A stretch of DNA of 64,000 bases from Clostridiales bacterium (GTDB lineage: Bacteria; Bacillota; Clostridia; Lachnospirales; Lachnospiraceae), in assembly GCA_021204085.1 (NCBI GenBank), contig JAJPZY010000033.1, positions 1 to 64,000 on the forward strand. The letters are read 5' to 3'. Positions 1 through 8,123 of this stretch are shown here, one piece after another. The notes below the pieces were generated by a model. It saw nothing but the letters and a program-made list of their open reading frames with translations. It searched no databases and had not been told where the DNA came from. The position numbers were made by a program, and so were the translations under genes. Positions within the stretch are counted from its first letter, which is position 1. Each line of letters starts with the position of its first letter.

Positions 1-52
1 AAGCATGGCAACATGTGGAGCTGACTGTCACTAATCGTCTGAGGGCTTGACC
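1..52 (+). rRNA. 23S rRNA, 3' end (partial)
   Basis: The first 52 bases match the conserved 3' tail of bacterial 23S rRNA: a GGAGCTGACTG block, then CTAAT, and a terminal GAGGGCTTGACC. The last eight bases (GCTTGACC) are the strand that pairs with the 5' end of 23S (GGTCAAGC), so the mature end is placed near 52. The rest of the operon lies outside the window. Recognised from memory of the conserved end, not by alignment. Confidence 0.85.
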
Positions 53-276
53 AAAGGCGGAGAAAAGCGGTATGTATTCCGGAGATGCAGGGAAGAGGAT
101 GTATCCTCTGAGCTGCATAGACGGGAGACATGAGGTTTGCGTAGCAAACACACCGAGGGAACGCAGTTCCTGAGGTGACCGGTTTTCGGATAACGCCATA
201 GACAAACTTGTATGACAACTTGGATCACTCTGTATGAGGTTTTGAGGGTACATGCCAAAAAAAGAAGAGAGAATAA
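53..276 (+). other. rRNA to tRNA spacer
   Basis: This stretch joins the 23S end to tRNA-Asn. It contains several short inverted repeats (for example AGAGGAT/ATCCTCT near 92-108 and a GTTTGC/GCAAAC pair near 134-150), as expected for an rRNA processing stem. No 5S rRNA is visible: the conserved CCGAAC and GAAGTTAAGC blocks are absent. No coding region is supported. Confidence 0.5.
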
Positions 277-348
277 TCCTCGATAGCTCAATGGTAGAGC
301 CCGCGGCTGTTAACCGCGTTGTTGCAGGTTCGAGTCCCGCTCGGGGAG
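277..348 (+). tRNA. tRNA-Asn (GTT)
   Basis: Full cloverleaf: acceptor TCCTCGA (277-283) with TCGGGGA (341-347), discriminator G348, D-arm AGCTCAATGGTAGAGC, anticodon stem CGCGG/CCGCG around loop CTGTTAA with anticodon GTT at 309-311, and T-loop TTCGAGT. The T stem has one A-C mismatch. CCA is not encoded. It was probably co-transcribed with the rRNA genes. Confidence 0.95.
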
Positions 349-355
349 TAAAGAT

Positions 356-389
356 AACGCATCCGGACAACTGTTCGGATGCGTTTTTT
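356..389 (+). terminator. Terminator after rRNA-tRNA-Asn
   Basis: A 10-bp stem (AACGCATCCG with CGGATGCGTT) closes a ten-base loop and is followed by TTTTTT. It lies eight bases beyond the tRNA and ends the rRNA-tRNA transcript. Confidence 0.9.
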
Positions 390-413
390 GGCTTTTGATG
401 AAATACAATTCAT

Positions 414-466
414 TCAAAAAATGCCATGCAGCATTATGAAATACATATATGCTGACATGGCATTTG
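414..466 (-). terminator. Terminator of thiC
   Basis: The arms AAATGCCATG-CAGCAT and ATGCTG-CATGGCATTT (419-434 and 449-465) form a long stem. Read on the minus strand it is followed by a U-run (complement of the A-run at 416-421), four bases beyond the thiC stop codon. Confidence 0.85.
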
Positions 467-470
467 TGTA

Positions 471-1781
471 TTAAAGAATATCTATGTACTCTCCTGAAAG
501 TGCCTTGTTCATGCTGCGGACTGCGCAGAATTTACCGCACATGCTGCAGGTATCACTGTGGTCATCTTCGGGTAATCGCGCGTTCCGGATGGATTTTGCT
601 GTCTCGGGATCCAGGGCACAGGCAAACTGTGCATCCCAGTCCAGATTGCGTCTGGCATCAGCCATCTGGTCGTCTATGTCCCTTGCACCGGGGATTCCCT
701 TTGCGATGTCAGCCGCGTGCGCGGCAATCTTTGAGGCGACGATTCCCTGTTTAACATCTTCTACATTGGGAAGTGCCAGGTGCTCTGCCGGTGTAACATA
801 GCAGAGAAAAGCTGCGCCGTTCATGGCTGCTACCGCACCTCCGATGGCAGCGGTAATATGGTCGTAACCGGGGGCAATATCTGTGACCAATGGTCCTAAT
901 ACGTAGAACGGAGCGCCCATGCAGATCGTCTGCTGTACTTTCATATTAGCGGCGACCTGATCCAACGGTACATGTCCGGGTCCTTCCACCATGACCTGTA
1001 CGTTGTGTGCCCAGGCACGTTTTGTAAGTTCACCCAGACGGACCAGTTCCTCAATCTGGCAAACGTCTGTAGCATCAGCCAGACAACCGGGGCGGCAGGC
1101 ATCGCCAAGCGAAATTGTGACGTCGTATTCTTCGCAGATGTCCAGAATCTCGTCATAATATTCATAGAAAGGATTCTCCTCGCCCGTCATGGACATCCAG
1201 GCGAATACCAGGCTGCCTCCGCGGCTTACAATGTTCATTTTTCTCTTGTGTTTTTTGATCTGCTCAATGGTTTTGCGGGTGATGCCGCAGTGAAGCGTGA
1301 CAAAATCTACGCCGTCCTGAGCGTGCAGACGGACCACATCGACAAAGTCTTTTGCGGTTAGTGTGGCCAGATCCCGCTGGTAATGGATGACACTGTCATA
1401 GACCGGGACAGTGCCGATCATAGCCGGACATTCGCTGGTCAGTTTTTGGCGGAACGGCTGTGTATTTCCGTGGCTGGATAAGTCCATAATCGCCTCTGCT
1501 CCGAGAGAAACGGCGCTCATAACCTTCTCCATCTCGATGTTGTAGTCTTTGCAGTCTCTGGAAACGCCGAGGTTGACGTTTATCTTGGTGCGCAGCATAC
1601 TGCCTACTCCTTCCGGATTCAGGCAGCTGTGGAGTTTGTTCGCCGGAATTGCGACTTTTCCTCCTGCTACCAGCCCCATCAGTTTTTCCACAGGCATGTG
1701 CTCTTTTCTGGCTACAGTCTCAATCTGTGAAGTGATAACGCCTTTTCTCGCTGCATCCATCTGTGTGGTATAAGTACTCAT
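471..1781 (-). CDS. thiC: Phosphomethylpyrimidine synthase ThiC
   Basis: Radical SAM enzyme that converts aminoimidazole ribotide into the hydroxymethylpyrimidine phosphate half of thiamine. At 436 residues it is the short clostridial/archaeal form without the N-terminal extension of the E. coli enzyme. The atypical cluster motif C-x2-C-x4-C is at C412, C415 and C420 near the C-terminus. The reading frame is open further upstream to 1895, but the ATG at 1781 follows an AAGGAGGTAAC ribosome binding site and the upstream residues are not ThiC-like. No TPP riboswitch is seen in the roughly 100 bases before it; only a small AGCGGC/GCCGCT hairpin. It lies downstream of a small ORF (1882-2061) on the same strand and may share its transcript. 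No other thiamine gene is in the window. Confidence 0.96.
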   Translation of the reverse strand: MSTYTTQMDAARKGVITSQIETVARKEHMPVEKLMGLVAGGKVAIPANKLHSCLNPEGVGSMLRTKINVNLGVSRDCKDYNIEMEKVMSAVSLGAEAIMDLSSHGNTQPFRQKLTSECPAMIGTVPVYDSVIHYQRDLATLTAKDFVDVVRLHAQDGVDFVTLHCGITRKTIEQIKKHKRKMNIVSRGGSLVFAWMSMTGEENPFYEYYDEILDICEEYDVTISLGDACRPGCLADATDVCQIEELVRLGELTKRAWAHNVQVMVEGPGHVPLDQVAANMKVQQTICMGAPFYVLGPLVTDIAPGYDHITAAIGGAVAAMNGAAFLCYVTPAEHLALPNVEDVKQGIVASKIAAHAADIAKGIPGARDIDDQMADARRNLDWDAQFACALDPETAKSIRNARLPEDDHSDTCSMCGKFCAVRSMNKALSGEYIDIL

Positions 1782-1881
1782 AGTTACCTCCTTATGCAAC
1801 GTTTTTATATAGCGGCGCAAAGTGGTGTCCCCGATGTGCCGCTCTTTTCTATTATAAGCGATAAGATTTTTATTGCAAGGA

Positions 1882-2061
1882 TTACTTTTCGCCATCGGTC
1901 TTTAACAGCGGCGGCGGGTAGGGGTACAGCATACGGTAGGATTCCTTTTCGGATTCACTTTGTGCTGCAGTGGGCATGAGACCGGTTTGCTCGGTCGCAG
2001 AGGCGGCCTGACCAATATAATCATAATCATCTGCGATGTTCTGTTTTTTATCTTCAGACAT
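1882..2061 (-). CDS. Small protein of unknown function upstream of thiC
   Basis: 59 residues, acidic at the N-terminus ([15 protein letters not shown]), with a Tyr/Pro-rich end (YPYPPPLL). No transmembrane segment or signal peptide. The start at 2061 is chosen because GGAAAGGAG lies seven bases upstream; an in-frame ATG 18 bases earlier would place that Shine-Dalgarno inside the gene. It lies 100 bases before thiC on the same strand, so it may be co-transcribed. I do not recognise the family. The good ribosome binding site and lack of a competing ORF support it as real. Confidence 0.55.
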   Translation of the reverse strand: MSEDKKQNIADDYDYIGQAASATEQTGLMPTAAQSESEKESYRMLYPYPPPLLKTDGEK

Positions 2062-2063
2062 GA

Positions 2064-2156
2064 AAAAACTCCTTTCCATATTGTTATCAGGATGTCGGAA
2101 ATATAAAATGATATGTTTTCGCTATCCTGATCGTAGTATGTGAAAAAGGAGTTTTT
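2064..2156 (-). promoter_or_regulatory. Nested long-range hairpin masking a ribosome binding site
   Basis: AAAAACTCCTTT (2064-2075) and AAAGGAGTTTTT (2145-2156) form a perfect 12-bp helix. Inside it, ATCAGGAT (2086-2093) and ATCCTGAT (2124-2131) form a second 8-bp helix. In the minus-strand transcript the inner strand of the outer helix is the Shine-Dalgarno of the 59-residue ORF, so folding would hide it. Six U residues follow the helix, so it could also serve as the terminator of the trigger-factor-like gene just upstream (stop at 2181). Both roles are possible. Confidence 0.55.
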
Positions 2157-2180
2157 CTATACTTTTGAATGGTTATTTAT

Positions 2181-3122
2181 TTAGATAAATACGGCCTGAT
2201 CGACCACAAACTGCATGGCTTTTTCAAGACCGAGCTGGTCTATAATGCAATCCATTTCTTCCTCGCCGATCATTTCGGTGAAGGTTTCATAGTCCTCGCC
2301 TTCTTCTTCGGCCATGGCAGTCACAGTATCCTTAATTTCATCGTCAGAGACTGTCAGATTCTCTTTTTCGATGATGGCGTGGAGGACAGATTCCGATTGA
2401 ATGACGCGTAAGGTTTCGTCCATCAGCTGTTCGCGAACCTGCTTTTCTGTCAGGCCGGAACGTTTGCAATATACTTCCGGAGAGATACCCTGATCTTCCA
2501 GATCAAACAGGAAATCCTCATATAAGGAATCGAATACGTCATTTTTTAAACGACGGTCAATGGGAATCTTCGAGTTCGCAATAATCTGATCCAGCAGTTC
2601 GCGGTTCATTTTTTCCTCTGCGGAAACACGTCGGCGCTCTTCAAGGTTTGTGCGGATTTCTGCTTTCCAGTCAGAAAGCGTATCATGCTCGGAAAAGTCC
2701 CGGGCAAATTCATCGTCTATTGCCTGATATTCCGGAATGCGCAGGGCGTTGAGGCGTACCTTATAAATGCCGACGCGGCCGGACAGGTTATCAATACGAT
2801 AGTTTAAAGGGAAGGTGGTGGCAATTTCAAAAATGTCTCCGGGAACATGTCCGATGATCGCTTCCTCAAAGCCTTTGATAAAGGTATGAGAGCCAAGAAG
2901 CAGGGGATAATTATGCCGTTTGCCGTTCGGTACGGCTTTCCCCTCACAGCGAAGCACAAAATCAATGACAGCCTGGTCTCCCCAGTCTGCGGGGCGGTCG
3001 TCAATATTGCGTACGACTGCGTTTTCCCGCTGCCTGTCCTGAAGGACCTTTTCAACCTCTGCGTCCTGTACGGCCAGATCAGGTTGGCGGACTTGTAATC
3101 TTTTATAATTTCCTAATTTCAT
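2181..3122 (-). CDS. Trigger factor-like chaperone lacking the ribosome-binding domain
   Basis: 313 residues that align by eye with the middle and C-terminal parts of trigger factor. An FKBP-type peptidyl-prolyl isomerase region (about residues 45-130, with GSHTFIKGFEEAIIGHVPGD typical of the domain) is followed by the helical chaperone arms (about 130-313). Ordinary Tig is about 430 residues and begins with a ribosome-docking domain bearing a GFRxGxxP signature; that domain is missing. The start codon has AAAGGAAAG upstream, so the short form is the native start, not an annotation error. It probably works off the ribosome as a cytosolic foldase or holdase; a full-length tig is expected elsewhere. 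It is divergent from the AraC gene. Confidence 0.8.
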   Translation of the reverse strand: MKLGNYKRLQVRQPDLAVQDAEVEKVLQDRQRENAVVRNIDDRPADWGDQAVIDFVLRCEGKAVPNGKRHNYPLLLGSHTFIKGFEEAIIGHVPGDIFEIATTFPLNYRIDNLSGRVGIYKVRLNALRIPEYQAIDDEFARDFSEHDTLSDWKAEIRTNLEERRRVSAEEKMNRELLDQIIANSKIPIDRRLKNDVFDSLYEDFLFDLEDQGISPEVYCKRSGLTEKQVREQLMDETLRVIQSESVLHAIIEKENLTVSDDEIKDTVTAMAEEEGEDYETFTEMIGEEEMDCIIDQLGLEKAMQFVVDQAVFI

Positions 3123-3303
3123 ATGATCTTTCCTTTTATGATTTATATTTGAAAATATTGTTTTTGAAGCTTTTGAGCGACGGATGCCGCTGATTTCATG
3201 TAGTATAGCACAGGACAGGCAGAAAAGGCAATTTTATTTGAGTGAAAATTTTGTTTCCTTTCTTTTCTGTGATATGTTATTGTAGTAAGGAAGGATTTCA
3301 GAT

Positions 3304-4293
3304 ATGGACAGACATTTGTATGATGAATTAAAAAAAATCACATCGGAGGAGAAACAGATCCTTTCGGGAAATGCACGGGTGGATCGGGAACTGTACAGTA
3401 CCGGGAATACGGATGGCGATATTCATACTGTAGAAGCGCGGAAGCTGCTGGAGGCGGGAAAGCTGATTGAATTGCGCAAACACACCAGATTTGTTCATTT
3501 TCCCAGACATACACATGATTATGTGGAAATGATTTACATGTGTTCCGGATCAACCCGCCAGCGAATCAACGGGCATGATGTAGTACTCTCAGAGGGCGAG
3601 CTTCTGCTCCTGAATCAGAAAGCTGAGCATGAGATTTTTCCTGCGGGGGAGGATGATATAGCGGTCAACTTTATTATACTTCCGGAGTTCTTTGATCAGG
3701 TTCTGCGGATGATGACAGATGAAGCAAATGCTCTCAGGGATTTTGTGATTGACTGCCTGCAAAGTGATTGTGCCGGCGCCGGTTATATGCATTTTAAGGT
3801 TGCACAAATTCTGCCGGTTCAGAATCTGGTAGAAAATCTGATCTGGAGTATTCACAATCATCAGCCGAACCGACGCAGTATGAATCAGATGACGATGGGA
3901 CTGCTTTTTTTGCAGCTGATGAATCACATGGACCGGATGGAGACTGACGCTGTCGGCGAGGAGCAGCTGGTAATTTCTGTCCTTCGGTACATTGAGGAGC
4001 ATTACAGAGACGGGGAACTGACGGAGTTGGCACAAATCCTTCATTATGATATATCCTGGCTTTCAAGAGAAATTCGACGGCAGACCGGGCGGACATATAC
4101 GGAGCTTGTTCAGGAAAAGCGTCTGAATCAGGCGGCTTATCTTCTGGCGCATACGGCTATGTCTGTGATGGATGTAGGGATGGCAGTCGGATATGAGAAT
4201 CAGAGTTATTTTCATCGGATTTTTCAGAAACAGTTTCAGATGACGCCCAGAAATTATCGTATGAAAGCACGGGAGAGCACGCCAACTAGCTGA
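3304..4293 (+). CDS. AraC-family transcriptional regulator
   Basis: 329 residues. A cupin-like sensor half occupies about residues 55-150 (HFPRHTHDYVEMIYM, then a GELLLLNQ strand), and a C-terminal double helix-turn-helix about 225-325 (SWLSREIRRQTG, then VGYENQSYFHRIFQKQFQ and the closing TPRNYR motif). The family usually senses sugars or small metabolites and activates neighbouring catabolic genes. The ATG at 3304 follows AAGGAAGG. It is divergent from the trigger-factor-like gene and followed by the NYN gene. Its target is not evident from the sequence; the rhamnose genes lie 2 kb downstream but nothing ties it to them. Confidence 0.9.
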   Translation: MDRHLYDELKKITSEEKQILSGNARVDRELYSTGNTDGDIHTVEARKLLEAGKLIELRKHTRFVHFPRHTHDYVEMIYMCSGSTRQRINGHDVVLSEGELLLLNQKAEHEIFPAGEDDIAVNFIILPEFFDQVLRMMTDEANALRDFVIDCLQSDCAGAGYMHFKVAQILPVQNLVENLIWSIHNHQPNRRSMNQMTMGLLFLQLMNHMDRMETDAVGEEQLVISVLRYIEEHYRDGELTELAQILHYDISWLSREIRRQTGRTYTELVQEKRLNQAAYLLAHTAMSVMDVGMAVGYENQSYFHRIFQKQFQMTPRNYRMKARESTPTS

Positions 4294-4408
4294 ACGGTTG
4301 ATAACCGGCGGGAATTGTTTTACAATTGATGGCATAGTGTATGCGTGACAGTAAATAAAAAATATAGAGTTGCCGGGCAATCTTACCCGGAATTGCGGAG
4401 GAACAGAT

Positions 4409-5254
4409 ATGGCAGAGGAAAAAAAGTTCGCCTTGTTGGTAGATGTAGATAATATCTCACCGAAATATGTGTCGGTGATGCTGAACGAGGCAAAGTCATA
4501 CGGGAGCGTCAGTGTTCGCCGGGCTTATGGCGACTGGACAGACCGTCAGAAAAAAACGTGGAAGGAATGCCTGTTGGAGTATTCTATTATTCCGATCCAG
4601 CAGTACAGTTATACGACAGGGAAAAACGCATCGGATTCATCGATGATCATCGATGCCATGGATATTTTATATACGGACAATGTGGATGGATTTATCATCG
4701 TGTCTTCGGATAGCGATTTTACCCGTCTGGCTATGCGTCTGCGGGAAGCGGGGAAGATGGTGATTGGGATGGGTGAATCGAAGACACCGAAGGCGTTTGT
4801 GCGGTCCTGCGAAGAGTTTAAAGTGCTGGATGTCCTGTTCCAGAATACAGTGGATGAGGAACAGTCCGCCGCCGCTGAGGCTGCGGCTGCGGAAGAGGAG
4901 GATTCTTCTGTGGAGACTTCTCCTATTACAAAGCTGTCGAAGATTAAGAGAACGATTTTTGATATTATCGATAAAAATTCTGACGAGGACGATACGATGC
5001 TTTTGTCAGAACTGGGACGGCTGCTGACCCGAAAGTATCCGGATTTCGATGAACGAAACTACGGAAAATACCGGAAATTCAGTGAGTTTATCCGCATGAT
5101 CGACGGGCTGGAAGTTGTGATGGTGAATTCCGACGACAAGCAGCGGACCCCCATCGCCTATGTAAGAAGGCAGGTGAAGGAAGCAGCGCCGCCGCAGGAA
5201 GCGTCCTCGGGTGCAGGTTCTTCGAAGAGGAAGAAAACGCGAAGGCATTCCTGA
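4409..5254 (+). CDS. NYN domain ribonuclease-like protein with LOTUS/OST-HTH domain
   Basis: 281 residues. The N-terminal half (about 5-140) is a NYN/DUF88 PIN-like fold with the acidic motif LLVDVDNIS near residue 10, a central SSM-IDA segment and a SDSDFT motif near residue 100. A Glu/Ala-rich linker (about 150-175) leads to a LOTUS/OST-HTH-type domain (about 180-260: LLSELGRLLTRKYPDFD, then YGKYRKFSEFI) and a basic tail (SSKRKKTRRHS). Such proteins are predicted RNases or RNA-binding proteins. An upstream TTG at 4370 is in frame, but GCGGAGG before the ATG at 4409 decides the start. RNA substrate unknown. Confidence 0.85.
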   Translation: MAEEKKFALLVDVDNISPKYVSVMLNEAKSYGSVSVRRAYGDWTDRQKKTWKECLLEYSIIPIQQYSYTTGKNASDSSMIIDAMDILYTDNVDGFIIVSSDSDFTRLAMRLREAGKMVIGMGESKTPKAFVRSCEEFKVLDVLFQNTVDEEQSAAAEAAAAEEEDSSVETSPITKLSKIKRTIFDIIDKNSDEDDTMLLSELGRLLTRKYPDFDERNYGKYRKFSEFIRMIDGLEVVMVNSDDKQRTPIAYVRRQVKEAAPPQEASSGAGSSKRKKTRRHS

Positions 5255-5368
5255 GCGCCTAAGGTTCCGTGAGCGCTGGATTTCGTTTCAGCTAAGAGCA
5301 CCCCTGCAAAGTTGTCTGAAAATATATCCAACCCTTCCGCGCACATATCCTTTATATATTGTGGCACC

Positions 5369-6304
5369 TCAGCCGGCTCCGAGGAGCGCAGCCATGATGG
5401 GGATGGTGATCAGGGAACACAGGGTGGAAATGACGACACCGATAGAAGCAGTCTTGTTCTGTCTGGGATACGGGGCGCTGCCCATGGCGACCAGGGCGGC
5501 TACAGGCATACCGGCGCCGATGGTGCAGATGCTGATGATTGTCGGGTCGCTGGTCCACAGGTGCATGAAAGCCCAGACAATGAGAGGCATCAGTCCTAAG
5601 CGGATCGGCAGCATGGGCCAGATGCCTTTTTCTGTCCTGATTTCTTTGAAAGAGGCCGCGGCCATGGAAGAACCGATGATAATCATGGAGAGCGGCGTTG
5701 TGATATTTCCGATGAATCCCACACAGGTATAAAAGATGTCCGGCATCGGGATATTGGCAAAGTAGATCACTAATGCAGCGACGGAAGCGATGATTCCGTT
5801 GTTGATCAGACTGCGCAGCTGCGGTTTGTGTTTTTCAGTGTTATGCGCCTCAATAGCGGCGTCTTTCTGAAAATAATGCATTGCCAGCGTGAAAAATAAA
5901 ATGTTAAACGGCATGTTGAAAATGGTTATGTAGAAAATCGCGCTGTCTCCGAACAGGGCCTGTACTACAGGATATCCTATGAACGAATTGTTCGAAAAGA
6001 TAAACATACACATGTATGTGCCGCGCAGGTATGCGGGAACCCGCATGATTTTTGTCAATATTCTGGCAAGAATCGGGAAAATCATGTACATGACTACGCC
6101 TGCCAGAAACAGCTTAAGGATCATCTGAGGGTCGTCGTGCGAGACGGTTGAGATGCTGTTTAAGATGATACACGGACAGGTAATCTGTACGATCATGGCG
6201 GAGAGCTTCGCGTTCACCTCCGTATTTAAAATCCCTTTGCGGAACAGATAGAAGCCGATCAGCATGGCGACCAGCAGTTTACACATGGTTGAAGCAATAA
6301 TCAT
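5369..6304 (-). CDS. AEC (auxin efflux carrier) family transporter
   Basis: 311 residues, almost entirely hydrophobic, with about ten transmembrane helices and a charged loop in the middle (about residues 153-170, EAHNTEKHKPQ). It fits the AEC/PF03547 family by its N-terminal FLxRKGILN segment, the FSNNSFIGYPV motif and the C-terminal GAGMPVAALVA motif. Members move organic anions such as malate, or other small metabolites, across the membrane; the substrate cannot be read here. It is divergent from the rhamnulokinase gene with a 323-bp space between the two start codons. Confidence 0.88.
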   Translation of the reverse strand: MIIASTMCKLLVAMLIGFYLFRKGILNTEVNAKLSAMIVQITCPCIILNSISTVSHDDPQMILKLFLAGVVMYMIFPILARILTKIMRVPAYLRGTYMCMFIFSNNSFIGYPVVQALFGDSAIFYITIFNMPFNILFFTLAMHYFQKDAAIEAHNTEKHKPQLRSLINNGIIASVAALVIYFANIPMPDIFYTCVGFIGNITTPLSMIIIGSSMAAASFKEIRTEKGIWPMLPIRLGLMPLIVWAFMHLWTSDPTIISICTIGAGMPVAALVAMGSAPYPRQNKTASIGVVISTLCSLITIPIMAALLGAG

Positions 6305-6317
6305 AACCCGTAACTCC

Positions 6318-6345
6318 TTGTAGGTTTTATATTTTCATATATAAA
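6318..6345 (+). promoter_or_regulatory. Candidate promoter of rhaB-rhaD
   Basis: TTGTAG (6318-6323), a 16-base spacer and TATAAA (6340-6345) resemble a sigma-A promoter pointing to rhaB. It is the best match between the divergent transporter and rhaB, but weaker than the promoters found elsewhere in the window. Confidence 0.4.
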
Positions 6346-6452
6346 TTAACACAATTCAGAGAAAATTCCAATATTAACATATTCTGCCGGCAGAAGCCGC
6401 CTGGAAAGAGAAAAACCGCTGAGGCGGGGAACGGGATTTCTGAAATACAAAT

Positions 6453-6489
6453 AAGGACAGTTTTTTGATCAAATGTTGTCCTTTTTTTC
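6453..6489 (+). terminator. Terminator-like hairpin in the rhaB leader
   Basis: AAGGACA (6453-6459) pairs with TGTCCTT (6477-6483), with further pairing inside, and seven T residues start at 6482. A second hairpin (CCGCCT/AGGCGG, about 6397-6426) lies just before. No plus-strand gene lies upstream, so this is a candidate attenuator of rhaB, not the end of another unit. Confidence 0.5.
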
Positions 6490-6627
6490 ATAAGGGGAAT
6501 CTTTTATGATATGAAAAGAATCAGAAAGAATCAGCGGAAGAGCACCGCAGAGAATCCGGGCGGATACTTTGAACTCTGCGGTACAGGAAAAACATTTCAC
6601 AGAATTCTGAAGAAAGAAGGGGAAGAT

Positions 6628-8028
6628 ATGGCAGAATATTATCTTGCGATTGATATCGGTGCTTCCAGCGGCCGTCATATTCTGACACATTTGGAAGACG
6701 GAAAGATGGTTTTGCAGGAGATCCACCGTTTTCCAAACGGAATGACGGAGAAGGACGGCAGAAAAGTCTGGGATATTGATCATTTATTCGCGGAAGTCCA
6801 GATTGGAATGAAAAAGTGTGCCGAGTTAGGAAAGATTCCGGTGAGTGTGGGGATTGATACCTGGGCGGTTGATTTTGTCCTCCTGGGAAAAGATGGGGAG
6901 CGCATCACCGATGCGGTGGCGTATCGAGACAGCCGCACGGAGGGCATGGATGAGAAAGTATATGAAATCATTCCGGAAACAGAGCTTTATGCGCGCACCG
7001 GCATCCAGAAGCAGAAGTTTAATACGATTTATCAGCTGATGGCCATGAAGGAGCAGGAGCCGGAGCTGCTGATGCAAGCGAAGACCTTTTTGATGGTTCC
7101 GGATTATCTTCATTATCTCCTGACCGGCGTGAAGGCGGTGGAGTACACGAATGCGACTTCCTCGCAGCTGGTAAATCCGGTGACAAAACAGTGGGATAAG
7201 GATCTGATGGAGATGCTTGGATATCCGGCGGAGATTTTTCCTGAGATTAAGGTTCCGGGTACCTGCCTCGGAGAGCTGACTCCCGAAATGCAGGAGAAAA
7301 TCGGTTACAATTGTAAAGTGATTGCGCCGGGTACTCATGATACGGCGTCTGCTGTACTGGCAGTTCCCGCCGAGGCTGATGAAGATACGTTATATATCAG
7401 CTCCGGGACATGGTCGCTGATGGGGACAGAGCTTATGGAGGCAAACTGTACACCCGAAGCGCAGAAGCATAATTTCACTAACGAGGGCGGATATAATTAC
7501 CGCTTCCGCTTCCTGAAGAATATCATGGGCCTCTGGATGATTCAGTCTGTAAAGAAAGAAATCGGAGCGGACTTGTCCTTTGGCGAGATCTGTGATCAGG
7601 CATCCCGTGAAACGATTGCTTCAAAGGTGGATTGCAATGACGACCGCTTCCTCGCACCGACAAATATGACGGAGGAGGTTCAGGCAGCCTGCCGCGAGAG
7701 CGGACAGGAGGTGCCGGTGGGCATAGCGCAGGTGGCATCGGTGGTTTATAACAGCCTGGCAGAGTGCTACGGTGAGACCTGCCGCGAGATAGAAAGCCTG
7801 ACAGGGAAGACTTATGGAAAAATTCGCATTGTCGGCGGCGGAGCCAATGCGGAATATCTGAATGAGCTGACCGCAAAGGCATCCGGAAAGGCGGTTTATG
7901 CCGGTCCTACCGAGGGCACGGCGATCGGAAACCTTGCTGCGCAGATGATTTCGCGCGGAGCGCTCGGCAGTCTGGAAGATGCCAGAGCGTGCATCGGGAA
8001 GTCGTTCCCAATCCACATCTATCAGTAA
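6628..8028 (+). CDS. rhaB: Rhamnulokinase
   Basis: FGGY-family kinase that phosphorylates L-rhamnulose to L-rhamnulose-1-phosphate in the cytosol. At 466 residues it is close to the E. coli enzyme. Seen in the sequence: the N-terminal phosphate loop AIDIGASSGR, the sugar-binding GIDTWAVDFVLL and YRDSRTEGM segments, the APGTHDTASAV loop and the C-terminal IVGGGANAEYLN ATP-site motif. An upstream ATG at 6511 is in frame but adds 39 unrelated residues; the ATG at 6628 follows GAAGGGGAAG. It forms a unit with rhaD 95 bases downstream. No rhamnose isomerase is in the window. A fuculokinase role is less likely because RhaB-type motifs are clear. Confidence 0.93.
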   Translation: MAEYYLAIDIGASSGRHILTHLEDGKMVLQEIHRFPNGMTEKDGRKVWDIDHLFAEVQIGMKKCAELGKIPVSVGIDTWAVDFVLLGKDGERITDAVAYRDSRTEGMDEKVYEIIPETELYARTGIQKQKFNTIYQLMAMKEQEPELLMQAKTFLMVPDYLHYLLTGVKAVEYTNATSSQLVNPVTKQWDKDLMEMLGYPAEIFPEIKVPGTCLGELTPEMQEKIGYNCKVIAPGTHDTASAVLAVPAEADEDTLYISSGTWSLMGTELMEANCTPEAQKHNFTNEGGYNYRFRFLKNIMGLWMIQSVKKEIGADLSFGEICDQASRETIASKVDCNDDRFLAPTNMTEEVQAACRESGQEVPVGIAQVASVVYNSLAECYGETCREIESLTGKTYGKIRIVGGGANAEYLNELTAKASGKAVYAGPTEGTAIGNLAAQMISRGALGSLEDARACIGKSFPIHIYQ

Positions 8029-8123
8029 CGGAGGGAAAGGGATATACGAACCCCACAGGTTATGTACTAGTGATGACAGAAGGTAATTAGTTTTATATCA
8101 TAAATAAAGAAAAGGAGCGTATT

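Noticed and set aside
1782-1881. TPP riboswitch before thiC
   Set aside because: Expected because of thiC, but the conserved CTGAGA and GATCTGG-type blocks are not present; only a short hairpin is seen.
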